From Dirofilaria immitis (lineage: Eukaryota > Nematoda > Chromadorea > Rhabditida > Onchocercidae): DNA of 64,000 nt. How positions within the stretch are numbered: the stretch's first letter is position 1; each line of letters begins with the position of its first letter. The notes under the pieces were generated by a model. It had not been told where the DNA came from and did not search any database. It saw only the letters and a list, made by a program, of their open reading frames with translations. The stretch spans positions 1,054,001 through 1,118,000 of the forward strand of contig JAKNDB010000109.1 in the NCBI GenBank assembly GCA_024305405.1, given 5' to 3'. Both the position numbers and the translations under genes were made by a program. Below are positions 37,119-51,300 of this stretch, piece by piece.

Positions 37119-38570
37119 GATTAAATTAATAAGATTGTAATGAAAAATTGAAAATGATTGCAAATGATTTAATTATATATTTATTATTATTTAATCAGCA
37201 TGTATCAGATAGACAATCAATGAATTAATGAATAATAAAAAAATTTTTATCTGATAATTAGGTGGTATATGTGATATGAATCCATTTTATAAGACAAAAC
37301 CAGTTTCACACCTTTCACTTTTTAAAATAGAGTTCTATTTTCAATGATACCTTTAATATTTTGCATTTTTAAATAAGATTCTATTTTGAATGGTTGGTAC
37401 CTCTTAAAGTTTGCATTGGTTTTTTTCTTTTATTATTTTTATATCCGGCTTATTTTCCTTTATCGATATACTAATTTCTTTTCTTTTATCTAATCATTTA
37501 TCATTTCATTCTCAAAATAACGACAATATCTCAACAGATAATATCTTAGATAACTTTTTATATTTATCGATATTAATCACCCTGAAATATCACTATATCA
37601 TAATTTTTATATCGCGCAAATGTGCATAATTCGAAATTTTTTCCAATTTCTGCATCAATTTTTATACATCTCAAACTTTTCAAATATATGACACATAATT
37701 TATCATCAGCTTTTCATAATAATAATCGGAGTTTTCCTTATCACTTTTTTATATTTATTCTTATCATTAAAATTATTTAAAAAAGAAAAAAAAGAATTGA
37801 TGAATTTTTATATCGAAAACAGCAGCCTATTAAAAAAAGTTGATAACACACATACGGTTTAATATTTTAACACGATGATATAATTTGAAATTATTAGAAT
37901 TGAAAATGAAAAGGTTTAATAAAAGAATGATTGAATTTCAGTAAACAATTTCTTCCATATTATAGCAGTAATTTTATGACGAAACATTTTGGAAGAATTA
38001 ACAAAAAATGAAGGGACGAATTAAATTTTGTGAAATATAATAGATGGTAATGAATTTAAATTTGTGTAATTAATAGCTACTAATTTTTCATTATGATCTC
38101 ATCAGTATATTTTCTAAATTGAATTATATGAATCATATGAATTTGAATTTCTCATTGAATTGAATCACAAAATTCATTTGAAACTTATCGAATTTTCTTT
38201 TCGTCAAAAAGAATCAATGCAAAATAATTTGTAGAATAATTGTAATTTCGATTTTTTTTTGTTGTTAAATTTGATAAGTTCAATTGGCATAATAAAAATA
38301 TTTAATTTTTTAATGAAAAATATCTTTGAAAGGATTAATGAGTTTTTTTTTGATAATTTACCTGAACAGATAGATAATGATAATAGAAAATATTGCAATT
38401 AGTATGTAAATTACAATTTTCTATTAGAAATATGATAATGCAAAAGATTTAGACATCACTATTAAGAGTTCAACAAATTTTACCTAAGTTTTGCTTTATC
38501 AATTGAACAATGAAAAGATAGAGGGAAAGGGATAGAAAAAGAAAACAAATGACAAGTAAGAATCATTTAT

Positions 38571-38886
38571 AATCTCATTATCGATAAAACAAAATGATAA
38601 AAATATTTTAAATTTGATAATAATAAAAACTTTTTGTAATAACACATAAAGCAATGAAAGAATTATTTTGAAAGGGAAGAGAAAAAAGAATGAATAAAAT
38701 AGTGCACAATGATAATTTAAAAATAAAAAAAGATTAAAATATTAAATGAAAATAAACAAACTTAGTAATAATCTCATTATCGATAAAACAAAATGATATA
38801 ATCTCATTATCTCATTATCGATAAAACAAAATGATAAAAATTTCTAATCTCATTAAATTATCATTGTGCTTTTGTTTTATCGATAA
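38571..38886. repeat. Direct and inverted copies of a 29-bp TATCGATAAAAC element
   Basis: Copies starting AATCTCATTATCGATAAAAC lie at 38571, 38770 and 38800, the last with an extra ATCTCATT in front. An inverted copy of the core (TTTTGTTTTATCGATAA) lies at 38870-38886. The near-identity of the copies suggests recent local duplication. Confidence 0.75.
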
Positions 38887-40083
38887 CGATTTTTTTCTAT
38901 ACAATAGTTATTTAATTTTTATCATTATAAATAACGAAAAAAAGCAACATCGATATGATAATTGGGAATTTCGATACTTTCTATTTTTGTATTTAATTTC
39001 AAATATTCTATTATTATTAAAAATACTTTTTTGAATTAAAATTTTTTAAATTACTTTACAACTTTTTAGAACTAAATTTTTTTTACTTATTTCTTTTGTT
39101 CGAAATTTAATATTGATATTAAAAATGAAAGATTTTTATTTTCTAAATTTTTTTCCTCGAGATCATTTCCTTTTTAATTTGCAAATATAGGAAGGATGTT
39201 AAATTAAGTCGAATTAGAAATGATAGTGATTAAATAGCCGGGAAAAAAAGTGCCATAATAAATCTTTATGATCGGAGGAGCAGGAAAGTGATAAGAGTGA
39301 AAAACAAAAAGAAAAGAATGGATCAATTTAAATTAAATTTCGAACCATTGTGCAAATATTAGATTTAAATAAATGTTGTATCATTTTATCATTAAAAAAA
39401 ACTTTTAATCAAATGATATTTTCGAAATTTATCACTTACTTTTTATTTATGTTAATAATTACTTTGCTTATTTTACATATTTATTTAATTTATAGGAAAT
39501 AAGTAAATGAATTATTGAATTTTTGTATTTATTTACATTTTACATTGACATTGCTATAAATGCTATTAACGTATATATGTTATTCTTCCGGTTCATTTCA
39601 TTTTGTTTAAGCAAAAAAAAAAGAAAATGATCGATCATTCTTGAAAATCAGCAATGACAAGTTTTTAATTACTTTCTTGGATGTATCGAAATGATAGGAA
39701 CAATAAGAAATGAAAGAAGGAAAAAAATGACATGCACAACCTTTGAAATTTAAAAGTTGAAAAATTTTTAAAAATGTATTTATTTTTAAATTTTCAAAAT
39801 AATTTATTCCAACTTACGCAAATAAAAATGGAAGTGTTATTTTTGTTGTTTTTCATTTTTTCAATATTTTAAAATAATTATAATTCCATTTTCAATAAAA
39901 AATAAAAAGATATTATTGGAGGCAGAGGCAAAGGTAAGTAATTTGATTTCATTCTTGAATTCATACATACTTCATTTTCAACTTTTTACATCTTATAAAT
40001 CAATGATTAAACATAACTAATTATTGAAATTATACTACGATTAATCATTAATTACAACTTATAAAGAAAATAGTGAAAAATTG

Positions 40084-43000
40084 TTATGAATGGGCTATCA
40101 CAGGCATAATTTCAATTTTATCATTTATTTGTGCGGATGACCAACCCCGATTATTTGAATATCGACGAAATTTATGATTCTGAAATGATGTCGTACTAAA
40201 AAGCGATGATTTTTGAGTAGCTGAACGATTTAGAGTGTTCATATGACGCAAATAATTTTTTTGTTGACAGGTAAACTTTCGATACCAAATGTGTATGGTG
40301 AAAAAAGTTTCCGCCTGAAATACAATCAAAAATTATCTTAAATCTTTCTTTCTCTCCCTCTCTCTCTCTCTCTTTACTCTTTCTTTCTCCTTCTCTCTCA
40401 TTTGAGATAAATAAGACGAAAAGTGATGAATCAAGAGAAATAATTTACGTCTAATCGATGATTCAATGATCCATTAAATCTAATAATTATTCATTCTTTA
40501 CGTTTCAGTTCTATTTTATCACTTATCATCTCATAATAAAATTGATAAATCAAATCGATTTTAAATTTAAGAATTTTTCTTAAATCATTTAAATGCATTA
40601 ATTATAATTTACCTAAAAGTAGCACTCGTTAAACAGAACAATACAACATTCAACATTTTTCCGGTAAGTACCAAAAATTGGTGATACAAGATGCTTTAGC
40701 AAATGCATCGGTTTTGCATCACTGATTATTTTCTCATAAAGAAATAATATAGCAGATGGTAATTGTGTTACGGTAAAGCATGTTACTATCGCTACAATTG
40801 TTACTGTCATTTTTCGTTCTTGCTCGCAAAAATTGTTAAATGCTGGTCCAAAAGATACTTCGTCACTTTTGGCCTACAAATTATTCATAATGGTAAATTG
40901 AAATGTAAAAAATAAATTTAAATTTGTGAAAATTTAAAGCAATAAAATCTATCGTAAACTTTTACAGTAGTAACATCTAAAAAAATTGAAATATAACGAA
41001 AATTGCCGAAGAAACATATAAGATATTAAGAGGAATATTAGAGAAACAAAATTAAATGATCCCACTTATTAACCTTTATTATTATAAGTTCCCATTAATA
41101 TAGATTACCGTATGATATTGCTACTTCAAAAACAAATTTCTTCATTTCAAGAAATGAATGTACAGTTGTACTGTTGTTGGGTGATTTTCGAGTGAAATAC
41201 TGTATTCAATAATTAGATTATTATGGTAATCATTGACAAATTCCAATTTATAGCTTTACTAATTTATAATTTTTCCTTTCTATATCAGTCAACCCTTAAT
41301 CAAATTAAATATTTTTAAATTTTTTTTAAAATTTATACAAATTTTGCGGATAAACATATCTCTCTTCCTTTCCTGAAATTTTTTTCTTTCATTCTTGCTA
41401 TATTTTGTTGTGATAGTATCAAGCAATAATAAAATAACAAAAATTTTCGAATCTTTTCTATCAATTTATTTGAAAATTTCAAATTAAATTTTGCACATAT
41501 ATATTACGTGGATAATAAAAATTTATATTAATTTGAGTTTAATTAGTTTTCAAAATCTGCATCAAATTTTTTCTGATGTTTTAATAAATTTTTTTTTTGA
41601 TGTTTTAAAATTGCAAACTTAAATTTAAACTTAAATCTATCAAACATTGATTAATCATAGATTAATATCAAAGCATTTAGTTTATTTACAGGAATTATTA
41701 TTTTATTCATTTTAACAAAACTTAAATTTTAATTTTAAAATTAAAATATAAATTCTAAAAAAAAAATATAATAAAATGAATACCTGTTCAGTTCTGATTT
41801 GTAGCAAACGAATTAGGTATACATTAAGAAAAGCAACAATAAATACCGGAATGATAACACCAACAAAAGCATTTGCAATAACACTCATATTAATGTAAAA
41901 AATAAATCGATCAGATGGTTGATAATATGGTACTAAACCGAATTCGGTCCAATTTAAGGTTACCGGTAAACATTTCATATAAATTTGTGTCATATTGCAT
42001 ACCCATAAAGCAGCACAATGATATGAAAAATGATGATAGCTGAAATTAAATTCAAACAATTTCATAATATTTGTCTATTAAGCTTACGGTATTATTTATT
42101 TTTGTATATCGGAGAGAGTTATACGGTAAAAACAATTCTAATTATCATATTATTTTACTAATTATGCCAACAATAATTTGGAATATCGAATCATTACTTG
42201 ACCAATTGGTCCGATAAATTTTACTGATTTATCAAATAACAATTTACTGATAAATTTAAACAACTTGTGCTTCGTTTGTATTATAATAAATTATACAGAT
42301 TGATTGCTGTGAAATAAAACTTTTTTCACAAAAAGATAAACGTCAAAAAATGTAAATAACCATGTCAACACTAATGTAAAAGCAAGTATCATAGATATAA
42401 TGATAATTGATCCCATTGCCTGTAAAAAAAGGAGCAGAAGAATGATTAATTGTGATAAAGATTAATGATAAATACGAATTATTACATTACAAATTATAAA
42501 CTTTGTAATTTTTGCTTTTCTTTCCTTCTATTAAAATTTAAATCGGAATTAATTACAATAAAAAATAATAATAAATCTTCCATGTGTTCAGTTATCAGTG
42601 AAGAAATTTTTTGTTTATGATTATAATTACTGCTCACATGATATTGCTTCAATGATCTGAATGGGAATTTAATTATCAGTAATCGTTCAGCTGATACAGC
42701 AAGTACAATCCTGAAAACAAAACAAAAAGACAATGAAATAATTAGAAAAAAAGAACAAACACAATTACTGGAATTGAAATAGAATCAGTAATTCAATTCT
42801 GATTTTTTTCATATTTGATAAATATCATGTAAATATTGAAATATAAAATATAATTTTATCATTATCAAACCATATAGCAGCACATGAGAACCAATTTGCT
42901 AATGCTGCAAAGTGTGTTTTTGTATGCGCAAAAATTATGCGAAATGTTGTGCTTTCATAAAATCGTTGAATTGCTGATAAGCTTTGTAGGCAGCATAAAA

Positions 43001-46000
43001 ATAAATACGGCCATATCAGCAAATGCTAATGCTGCCAAGAGATGATTTGCTCTAAATTAATGCATGATAAGTTAATACAGTTGATCGTATATATGATAAA
43101 AGGTGACAAAAAGAAAAATGAATATACCGTTAAAAAATGACAAGCTAATTAATGTAATTGATGATATAAATGACAAAAGAAAGATGAATAAATAAATATT
43201 CATAATGAATGATAAATTAATGCAATACTAATGATATAAATGATAAAGAAAAAATGATTTAATAAATATCACATATTGAAAGATTCATATTGCATAAATT
43301 GCTAATCATTTATTTGCGTACTTTTTTGATTTTATTTTCATATCATTTTCTCATTCAAATATCTTATAAAATATTGATATTGTTAACTGATAACAATATT
43401 TTTATTGAGTTAACATCAAAAATTGATATAAAAAATAAAAATTAATTCAATGTACCGATTTCGCATACTTTGATTGAGTAGCACTGATAAAGTTAATGCA
43501 TTACCAATAATTGTTATAGCAAATTGGATTGGAAATGCTGTCTGAAATCGCATTAATCATTTGCAGTTATTGAGTAATGATATATCCTTTTTTTCACAAA
43601 TAATTAAAAACCTTTTATTTTAATTAATATTAAAATTAAATAATTTCTTTTGAGTGTAAATTTAGAAATTAAAGTAAATTTGAAATAAAATTTCAAATTG
43701 AAAATGGAAGCTTTTCAAATTTTCTCAAATATATTTAATTTAATTTACAAATAAAAATTTAATTCGTTTTGAATGATTTGGCAAAAAAAAAAATTTCTTA
43801 GTACTTAATAACGATTATTTAGCAACTAAAATGAAGCAATGAAAATGTATAATTTAATAATTCATAAAAATCTATCAAATTAATGAATTTTCAACAAAAA
43901 AAAAAAAAAGAAAATCAACATTTAGCTGCCCAAAATTTCGTTTATCAAAAACTTAATCGATTGTTCATTTAACTCTCCTAAAATGCTTCAATTTTAAATT
44001 CTTAAATTCAATTATTTGTATAAATTTCAAATTCTTCTATTTCGTTAGAAATTAATTAAAGTAATAGATTATTTTAATTTAATCTATAAAATACAATTAA
44101 AGAGTTTTATGCAAAAGTTATTTACAAGCAAAGCAGTATTATTTATATTATAAATGATAATAATAATAATAACAATAATAACAATAATAATAGTAATAAT
44201 AATAATTGTATCTTCAATCATACTTATTTTGTTTAATAAATATTATCTTTTTATTTAGTATTATTTTATATTTAAAACAATAATTTTGAAATGTCTTTCT
44301 TGAATTAAAATAAGTTAATATTAAAAAGTATTCCAAATGTTTATTATTTAATTGTATTTCATAATGTTTACATTCCAAATGTTTACATTTAGAATACTTT
44401 TTTCCTTTTATTTCCCAATTTTCGTTTTTGTTTCTTTTTTTTTCATGCATTTACATTTTGATTTTTCTTTTTAGCTTAAATAATGACATGTTTCTCACAA
44501 TTTCTTGATTGAAAATAAAAGCTATTAATCTTTTTTCTCTCTCTCTTTCTCTCTCTTCTTTTCTCTCTACCTCTCTCTTTTTTTTCTCGTTTCTAATCAT
44601 AAAAGAAACTTTGCTTATTGACAAATTTAAAATCATCAAAAAATGGGTGCCAAATTCCTAAGTAAATGTCTCTTGGGTTTTGCTAACTTTTCAGAACAAT
44701 TGCCAACAACGTTTTTTTTTTTTTTATTTTTGAAATTTAATGCAACATTATGCAATATTTTTATTTTATAATTAAAAAATAAAATTATGGATTGATAATT
44801 GTTTTCTCATTTCTCGACGAATAATTTATTGAGTATTAAATATTTGTTGTAAATTTAAACTTTACTATAAAAGGAAAATTAATAAATCAAAATTAAGGTA
44901 AATTATCTTTTCCATTTATCATCATTTATCACTTATTCAGTTTTTAAAAGTTTTTGTTTTTCTTTTTTTTCAACAATTTTCTATGGAAATTTTCCGAAAA
45001 AATGTTGCATTTAATTTTTTTTAATCGATTTTGAAATATTTCAAAGTTTTTTTCTTTTTTCTTTTGAAATTTCAATGATAAAAGTTATTAATAGTATGTG
45101 CGAAATGAAATAAATAAAATAAATTTTTGGAAAGAAAAAATTATAATTAAATGATTGAATAATTTACTGCAACTTTTTTTTACATTTTATTTATATTTGA
45201 CAGATCGGACGAGATGTCTGTCGTGTTTTTAACGTGGTATGATCGTAGACATGATCAATTACAAAATATGTATCAAATTCTCATAATTCCTATTAAGATT
45301 TTAAAAATCCCCACCGTTGTACCGTTTTTAAAAAAAAAAAAGTATGCACAGAATATATGAAATGAAACTATTTTTGTTTTATATAAATAATTAATGGAAA
45401 TAAAAAATATAAATATCATTAAAACTTATCAATATTTTGATTAAAATCCCATCAGAATTAAAAAAAAATATTTTTTTATCTTCCATTTTGATATTGTATT
45501 AAAATAAGCAATTTTGTAATTAACAATTATCAAATATTTGATAGAATTGTTGATTTGAAAAAAAAAAAGAATGCAAAGGAAAATGAAATAAAAATATTTA
45601 ATTAAATTTTAAACTAAAAATCATTAATCAATATCATAGCAAAAATCAAATAAAGCTAATTTATTATGATTATTAGTAGCCTAAGTAATACGATAGTATG
45701 GGCCGTTTATATTGTTGTTTGTTGTTAAAATTTTATAATCAATTATATTAAAATGCATTAATATATTAAATATATGGAATTTAATAAACATAATAAATTA
45801 TGTTTAGTTTTTGAATTAAACGCTTAAAAGTATTAATTAAACGTTAAATTACGTACGTTTAACGTCAATTAATTGTTATATTTTGCAATATATATACATA
45901 TATTGTATATGAGCATGATAATTGAACATATAAAAATGCAATAAGCGTAATAATTTTTGCATAATTTTTGCAAATGCATAAATGTATCATTTCAGGCATC

Positions 46001-48306
46001 AAATTAACCGTATTAAATGCTCAAATGTAAATTTTTACAAATCTGATTTATCAAACTTTAAAATAAAAAATTTCATTTATTTATAAATTTGGGATGTATA
46101 ATTTTCATACTGTTCCTTCTATCATATATTCAACTAACGTAAAAATTGATCGTAAAAGTTCGAATATATTTTATATTTCAATTTATTTGCATTAATTATC
46201 ATCAGGTCTTGATTATTTTTAAAAATTTGAAGAAAGAAGAATTTTTAATTATCATTGCATTGCTAATTATTAAAATATTTATTTGGAAACAATTTAAATG
46301 TGAGATATATTTAGAAATATAAACATACTAAAAATAAATTTAATTTTTAATGCAATCATTCAAATGGCATCGAAGGATAATCGAATAAATTTGTTCGAAT
46401 AAATTTGAACGCATGAATAATTTTAGTTTCTAAATTTAATTTCCACCTATAATTTCAGCGTAACATTTTTTTTACGCTACTGACGTCAATATTATTCATC
46501 AGTACTATTTATTGAATTTTTAGTGGTACATAAATTTAACGCAATATCTTTTATCATTATTATCTTTTGATGTAAACTATTAACAGTAATATGTTAAAAT
46601 AATGAAAGAAATAAGATTTAAATAAAAATTAAATTTTAAATTTTATTATTTGTTATAGAGCAATTCAAATACTAATATTTTTTAAATTTAAGAATTCATA
46701 AAACATAATTAAATAATTAGTTAGAGGAATGATGTGACAAAGGTTAATTAAGGAAAAGTTTTAAAGTTTTGACAAAAGTTCAAAAATGAATTTAACAATC
46801 GATAGAATAAGTTACTTGACAAATTAATTAATGAAATGATTGATATATTATTTTATAGGGAAAAATTATTTTCTCATGAGACAAGAATTCACTAATTAAT
46901 GAAACAAAAAAATTAAACAATTCATAGATAGGAAAGCTTTTAGAAATCAAATTTAAAAAAAAAAAAAGGAGAGAAAAATGATTTCACAGGTGGGAAAGCA
47001 TTTAAAAATGAAATTCATTATAAATGCATAATGTAATTACTAATAGATCGTATGTTTTAAGCAAATAAAAATAAGACAAAGTTATTTTCAGACAATAAAT
47101 AAAATAACAATTTTCACTTTTTTTATTGAATTTATAAAAAATTTTATGCCAAATATTTATAAAAAATATATGAAAAATTTGTTCAAAAATTTACTAAATT
47201 TTTAACCTCTCAATCATTGAAATTTGAAATTATAAAAAAATAAATAAAAATTAATAATTAAACAATTTATTGAACAATACAAATCGTAAGAAGTGTTTTG
47301 CTAAAATATGATAATTTAAAATTGCAACAAATGATTAGATTTAATGTAAATTTTTGATATTCTGATAAAATTTTTATCATTCATAAATTATTTGATTTGA
47401 TTAAATTATTATAGCTAATTATTGAAAAAGGTTTTTTCTCTCTTTTTTCTTAAATTTAAATTATCATGTAAAATTTTTTCTTTTGTTAAAAATTTTTTCT
47501 GACATCATTTTTTTCATATTTTTAATTTTCTTTTTCCATCATTATTTATAATAGCTTCAAAAAAGAAAAAAGAAAAAAGACAGACATACACAATTTATAT
47601 TATTTATAAAAAGTTTTTGCTTCAGCCTAAAAATGTCATCATTCATTTGATTAATAAAACATAAAAATTTTTAAAATAACAAATTTAGCAAAAAATTTAT
47701 TCAAAATCATATTGACATAATGAATAAATCATTTAATTTTTAATATGACCTTTTATGACCTTTTTTTCTTAAGAGATATATTTAAACAAATAAAAGTTCA
47801 TATATCATTCGAGCGATAAATAATAATAATAAAAAAAAGTGGCAAATTAAAAGACATGCGAAAGGAAATAAGCAATAAACATAATGTTGGAAAAGTTTTT
47901 GAAATATATGCTTAGTAATAACAATTTAAAAATAAATTTATCAGCAAAATTTGATAAATTTAAATTTTTTAAAATAATTCAATTCTCTCACTTTTTTTTC
48001 ATTTATTTATCAGTTTTATGCACGATACTAATAATTAGTTATGATGATATCATTTTATCACTCTATCAAGAAACAGTATTGCTAGATATTTTTTTTAATA
48101 TTGATAATATATCCTAATGAAATATTTTAGTATAAGATGGGAAATTTTATTTATTTAATAAAAATTTTTTGCTTTATTTATTACACAGAAAAAAAAACGA
48201 AGAAAATTTAATTGTTAATAAATTAATGATAACAAACCTGATAAAAGAAATCATCAGCAGGAGTATTGAGATGTAGATTTTTCAAGCATTTCATTGAATA
48301 CTTCAT
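40084..48306 (-). CDS. Rhodopsin-family GPCR, FMRFamide-type neuropeptide receptor-like
   Basis: This is a seven-helix receptor, probably in neurons or muscle plasma membrane, that would couple a peptide signal to G proteins. Exons: 48306-48238, 43541-43456, 43051-42871, 42710-42638, 42419-42361, 42039-41784, 40873-40613 and 40314-40084 (TAA). The product is about 404 aa. The N-terminal 23 residues start MKYSMKCLKNLHLNTPADD. TM1: FPIQFAITIIGNALTLSVLL with the family Asn. TM2: HLLAALAFADMAVFIFML with Asp. TM3: THFAALANWFSCAAIW, ending with SAERLLIIKFPFR in place of DRY. TM4: IIIISMILAFTLVLT. Extracellular loop 2 and TM5: HHFSYHCAALWVC then VIANAFVGVIIPVFIVAFLN. TM6: VTIVAIVTCFTVTQLPSAIL. TM7: LNVVLFCLTSATFRRK. 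The printed frame is broken in TM2, before TM7 and at the tail. The family is supported by motifs; the ligand is unknown. Confidence 0.8.
43542..48237 (-). other. GPCR intron 1 (4.7 kb)
   Basis: AT-rich sequence between the N-terminal coding exon and the TM1 exon. It contains TC-rich tracts (44530-44590), AAT-type repeats near 44156-44205, and poly-A/T runs. On the plus strand a 45-codon frame at 45214 follows a TTTGACAG acceptor-like site and is more GC-rich than its surroundings, but it has no recognisable domain. The linkage of exon 1 across this intron rests on phase, the GTTTG donor and a sensible N-terminus leading into TM1. Confidence 0.5.
44530..44590. repeat. TC-rich pyrimidine tract
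   Basis: CT/TC dinucleotide runs broken by short T runs, in GPCR intron 1. Similar tracts lie at 40343-40400 and 51290-51352, and a GA-rich one at 54525-54556. Confidence 0.8.
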
Positions 48307-51300
48307 TGTTTTTAAGTAAAATTTGGTAGTAAAATCTGGAAGTTTTTTTTTCTCTTTTTCCTTTTTCACTCCAACAATAATTGGGTATAAATATGAATCT
48401 AAAAATAATAATTATATTGATAATTTTAATTGAACTCAAATAATTAAGTAAAATTTTATGATAAAACAATAAAAGAATAAGCATAAAGTGCAAAATATTT
48501 GATGAATATATGACAAAAAAAAGGAAGAGAAAAAGTTGGAAAAAAAATATATACACATACATATATATATGTAAAGAAATAGGCGGAAAGAAATTATGCC
48601 GAGTTGATTAGAAATTCATAAAAATTTTATTTATTTCTAACTTAATCTCGACGATTAATCAATCTGAAGTTAATACTTTTCAAAATGATTTGTTTCTTTT
48701 TTTTTATTCACTTTGTTTTTACTTATTTTACGATCACAATTCATCACATTTATTTATTCTTTTTTGCCATTTTTTTTCGCTATTTTACTACGTAACTTTT
48801 ACAAATATTAAAAATTAATTCTTGAAAATTTTAAAATATTAAAAAAAAAAGTTGAAATATGATATTTGATTCTGTTTGTAAACAATAATTTGTTGAGCGA
48901 ACAATTTTAGCGGAAGGAAAATTATTGAAATAATAGTAAGATTTATTTATTTATTTTCGATAATATTTATTTTATATTCGTTTATGTTTATTTTTTTCTT
49001 TTTGTACTTTGCTAAAAAATAGAATTAACGAATTAAATTATAATTAATTATATTTTTAAATATTAAAAATTAATTTTTCTATTTTTAAATATTAGAGCTT
49101 TTATACAACTGAAATCTTAAAATATGCATTATTAATTATATTTAATGTGACAATCACAAAATTACTAAATAATAAATTTTTTCTAGCAAAAAAATCACTC
49201 AGATTCAAAATGTATCATAAATTTAAGCAGCAAAAAAATTATTTTAATATTAATTTGTCGATTTAAATTGAAATCCAAAGAAACAAAATAAAATATGCAA
49301 AATAGAAAATAGAAATTAAAAATTAATTGTGAGATTTATTTATAAAATAATATAATTAAATTTTATAATTAAATTTATCGTAAAATTAAACTGAGTTTAG
49401 TTTTAATTAAAATAAATAAGATTAGTGATTAATTTGCACTATAATAACGAATTATTTAAGTTTATTTTTTTTCCTCTTCTTCTTTCTATTCATAAAACAT
49501 TGATATTTTAGCGATTGCAATATTGAAACTTAGAATTTAATTACAAACATTATAGTTAAATTTTATAGTCAAATTTATTGTAAAATTTGTTTAGCTTAAT
49601 TTAAATTAATTTTTATAAATTATTTCGTACAACAGTGAAAAAAATTATTCAATTAAATTATATTTTAATTTAAGTTAAGATTGAAATAAATAAAATTTCA
49701 TTAAGTTGATAGGATAGTAAAAAGTTAATTGATAAATTGTATTTTAATTTATTTCATTCTCTAACTTATTCTATTTATAAAAATAAAGCGTTTTGATAAA
49801 ATACATCAGTTCAAAGGTTAAATTAGTGCACGTTGATCAAATAGAAGTGAAAATGAAAGTGAAAATTTTCTTTAATAAAGTAGTAAAATAAACGAAAAAA
49901 AAGCTTTTTTGTATCTTTTCAAATTATTCGTTACTTTTTATCAAATACTATGAGAATGGAACAAACGAATGGATGAATAAGGTGAAAAATAGACAAGATC
50001 CAGATGAAAACAAATTTAATTGGAATTTTCATCAAGTAGTCGCATTCTTTAAGCCATTCTCGAATGAATTCTTTGTTCTCTTTTTTTTTTTTTTTTTACT
50101 ATTTTTTCTTTTCGATTTGTCTATTGCAAGAATTAAAAATATGGAAAAATTAAAATTTTATTTGTTTTAACAATTAAATTCTCATCTATGATGCCAGTTT
50201 TAGTATGCATTTTAGAAAATATTAAAGATTTTTTTGCAACATTATGTTGAATTTTAAACAAAATTTACTTTATTATTTCAATAAATTATTTTGCTTTTTT
50301 TTTGTAAAATTATAGTTAATAATTGCAAAATTATAATTAAATTTATTGTAAAATTTGTTTAGTTTATTTATAAGATTTAAAAAATATATAAATAATTTAT
50401 TTAAGTTATAATTTTAGCAGCTATAATTTATAGACCTTTTGTTTTCTCAATTATTGATTCAAATTTTTTTTCTTTTTTAAAACAATCCAAATTTGTTTAT
50501 AAATCATGAAGCCGATTAATAACTACATTTTAAAAGGTAATAATTAAATAATAATTATTGCAATAAAGCAAAAAGAAAACAACGATATATTTATAAGTAA
50601 TTATAGATTCAAAATGATAATTGAGAAGGATTGTTAGTTAATTAAACTAATTTGAAAATATTTAGATGAATTTCATCCTTTCTTACTAATTACTGATTGT
50701 ATATCTTGTCCAGACGAATAGTTAAAAAAAATTATATTTGAGAAATATAATCCAATAAAATTTGCTTTAATGAATTTGTATAAAAGAATGAATTAATTCT
50801 TTAATTAAATTTGATTTAAAAATAAAATTTTACATAGATGAATATTATTTTTAACATAACTGTATAAAAATACATGTAAAATTTAAGGAATTAATCCAAA
50901 TTATAGCTATTAAATTTGCTAATCTAATCAAATAATTAAATACTTAAAATGAAGTATGAAAAAAATAACTATAGCATCGAATTGAAATTTAAGAAAATAA
51001 ATTCAATTTAATAATTTCCTCATATAACTAACTCTTGCACCGTACAATTTTATCAATTTTATAATTCCATAGGATATAAAGTTCAAGGGGAAAAAAAAGA
51101 GGAAATAAATGGAATGAGGAAGACAATTATATGACAAATGATTGCATATCATATTCTTTCTCGAGAATTGACGAATAATTTTACACGTTATATATTTTGC
51201 TGCAAAAAAAAATAAAATAAAAATAAAGAAAATTAGCTAAAAGAAATTCTCCAACTTTTATTTTTCATCATCCTTTTTTTCTACATTTGGCTCTTTTCTC

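Larger units (their letters stand above)
34841..40083. other. Intergenic, repeat-rich region between START gene and GPCR gene
   Basis: About 5.2 kb with no supported gene. It holds an (AC) run near 35233-35249, a long (ATT) tract near 35736-35820, a degenerate minisatellite of about 62-67 bp units (36005-36210), (TA) and (GATAT) runs at 37073-37118, and a cluster of direct and inverted copies of an ATCTCATTATCGATAAAAC phrase (38571-38886). Open frames present are short, Phe/Ile/Lys-rich and typical of AT-rich noise. The 5' promoter of the START gene must lie at its left end. Confidence 0.6.

Noticed and set aside
37411..39034. Several Phe/Ile/Lys-rich frames of 60-75 codons
   Set aside because: Low-complexity composition and no splice or domain signals; expected by chance in AT-rich DNA.
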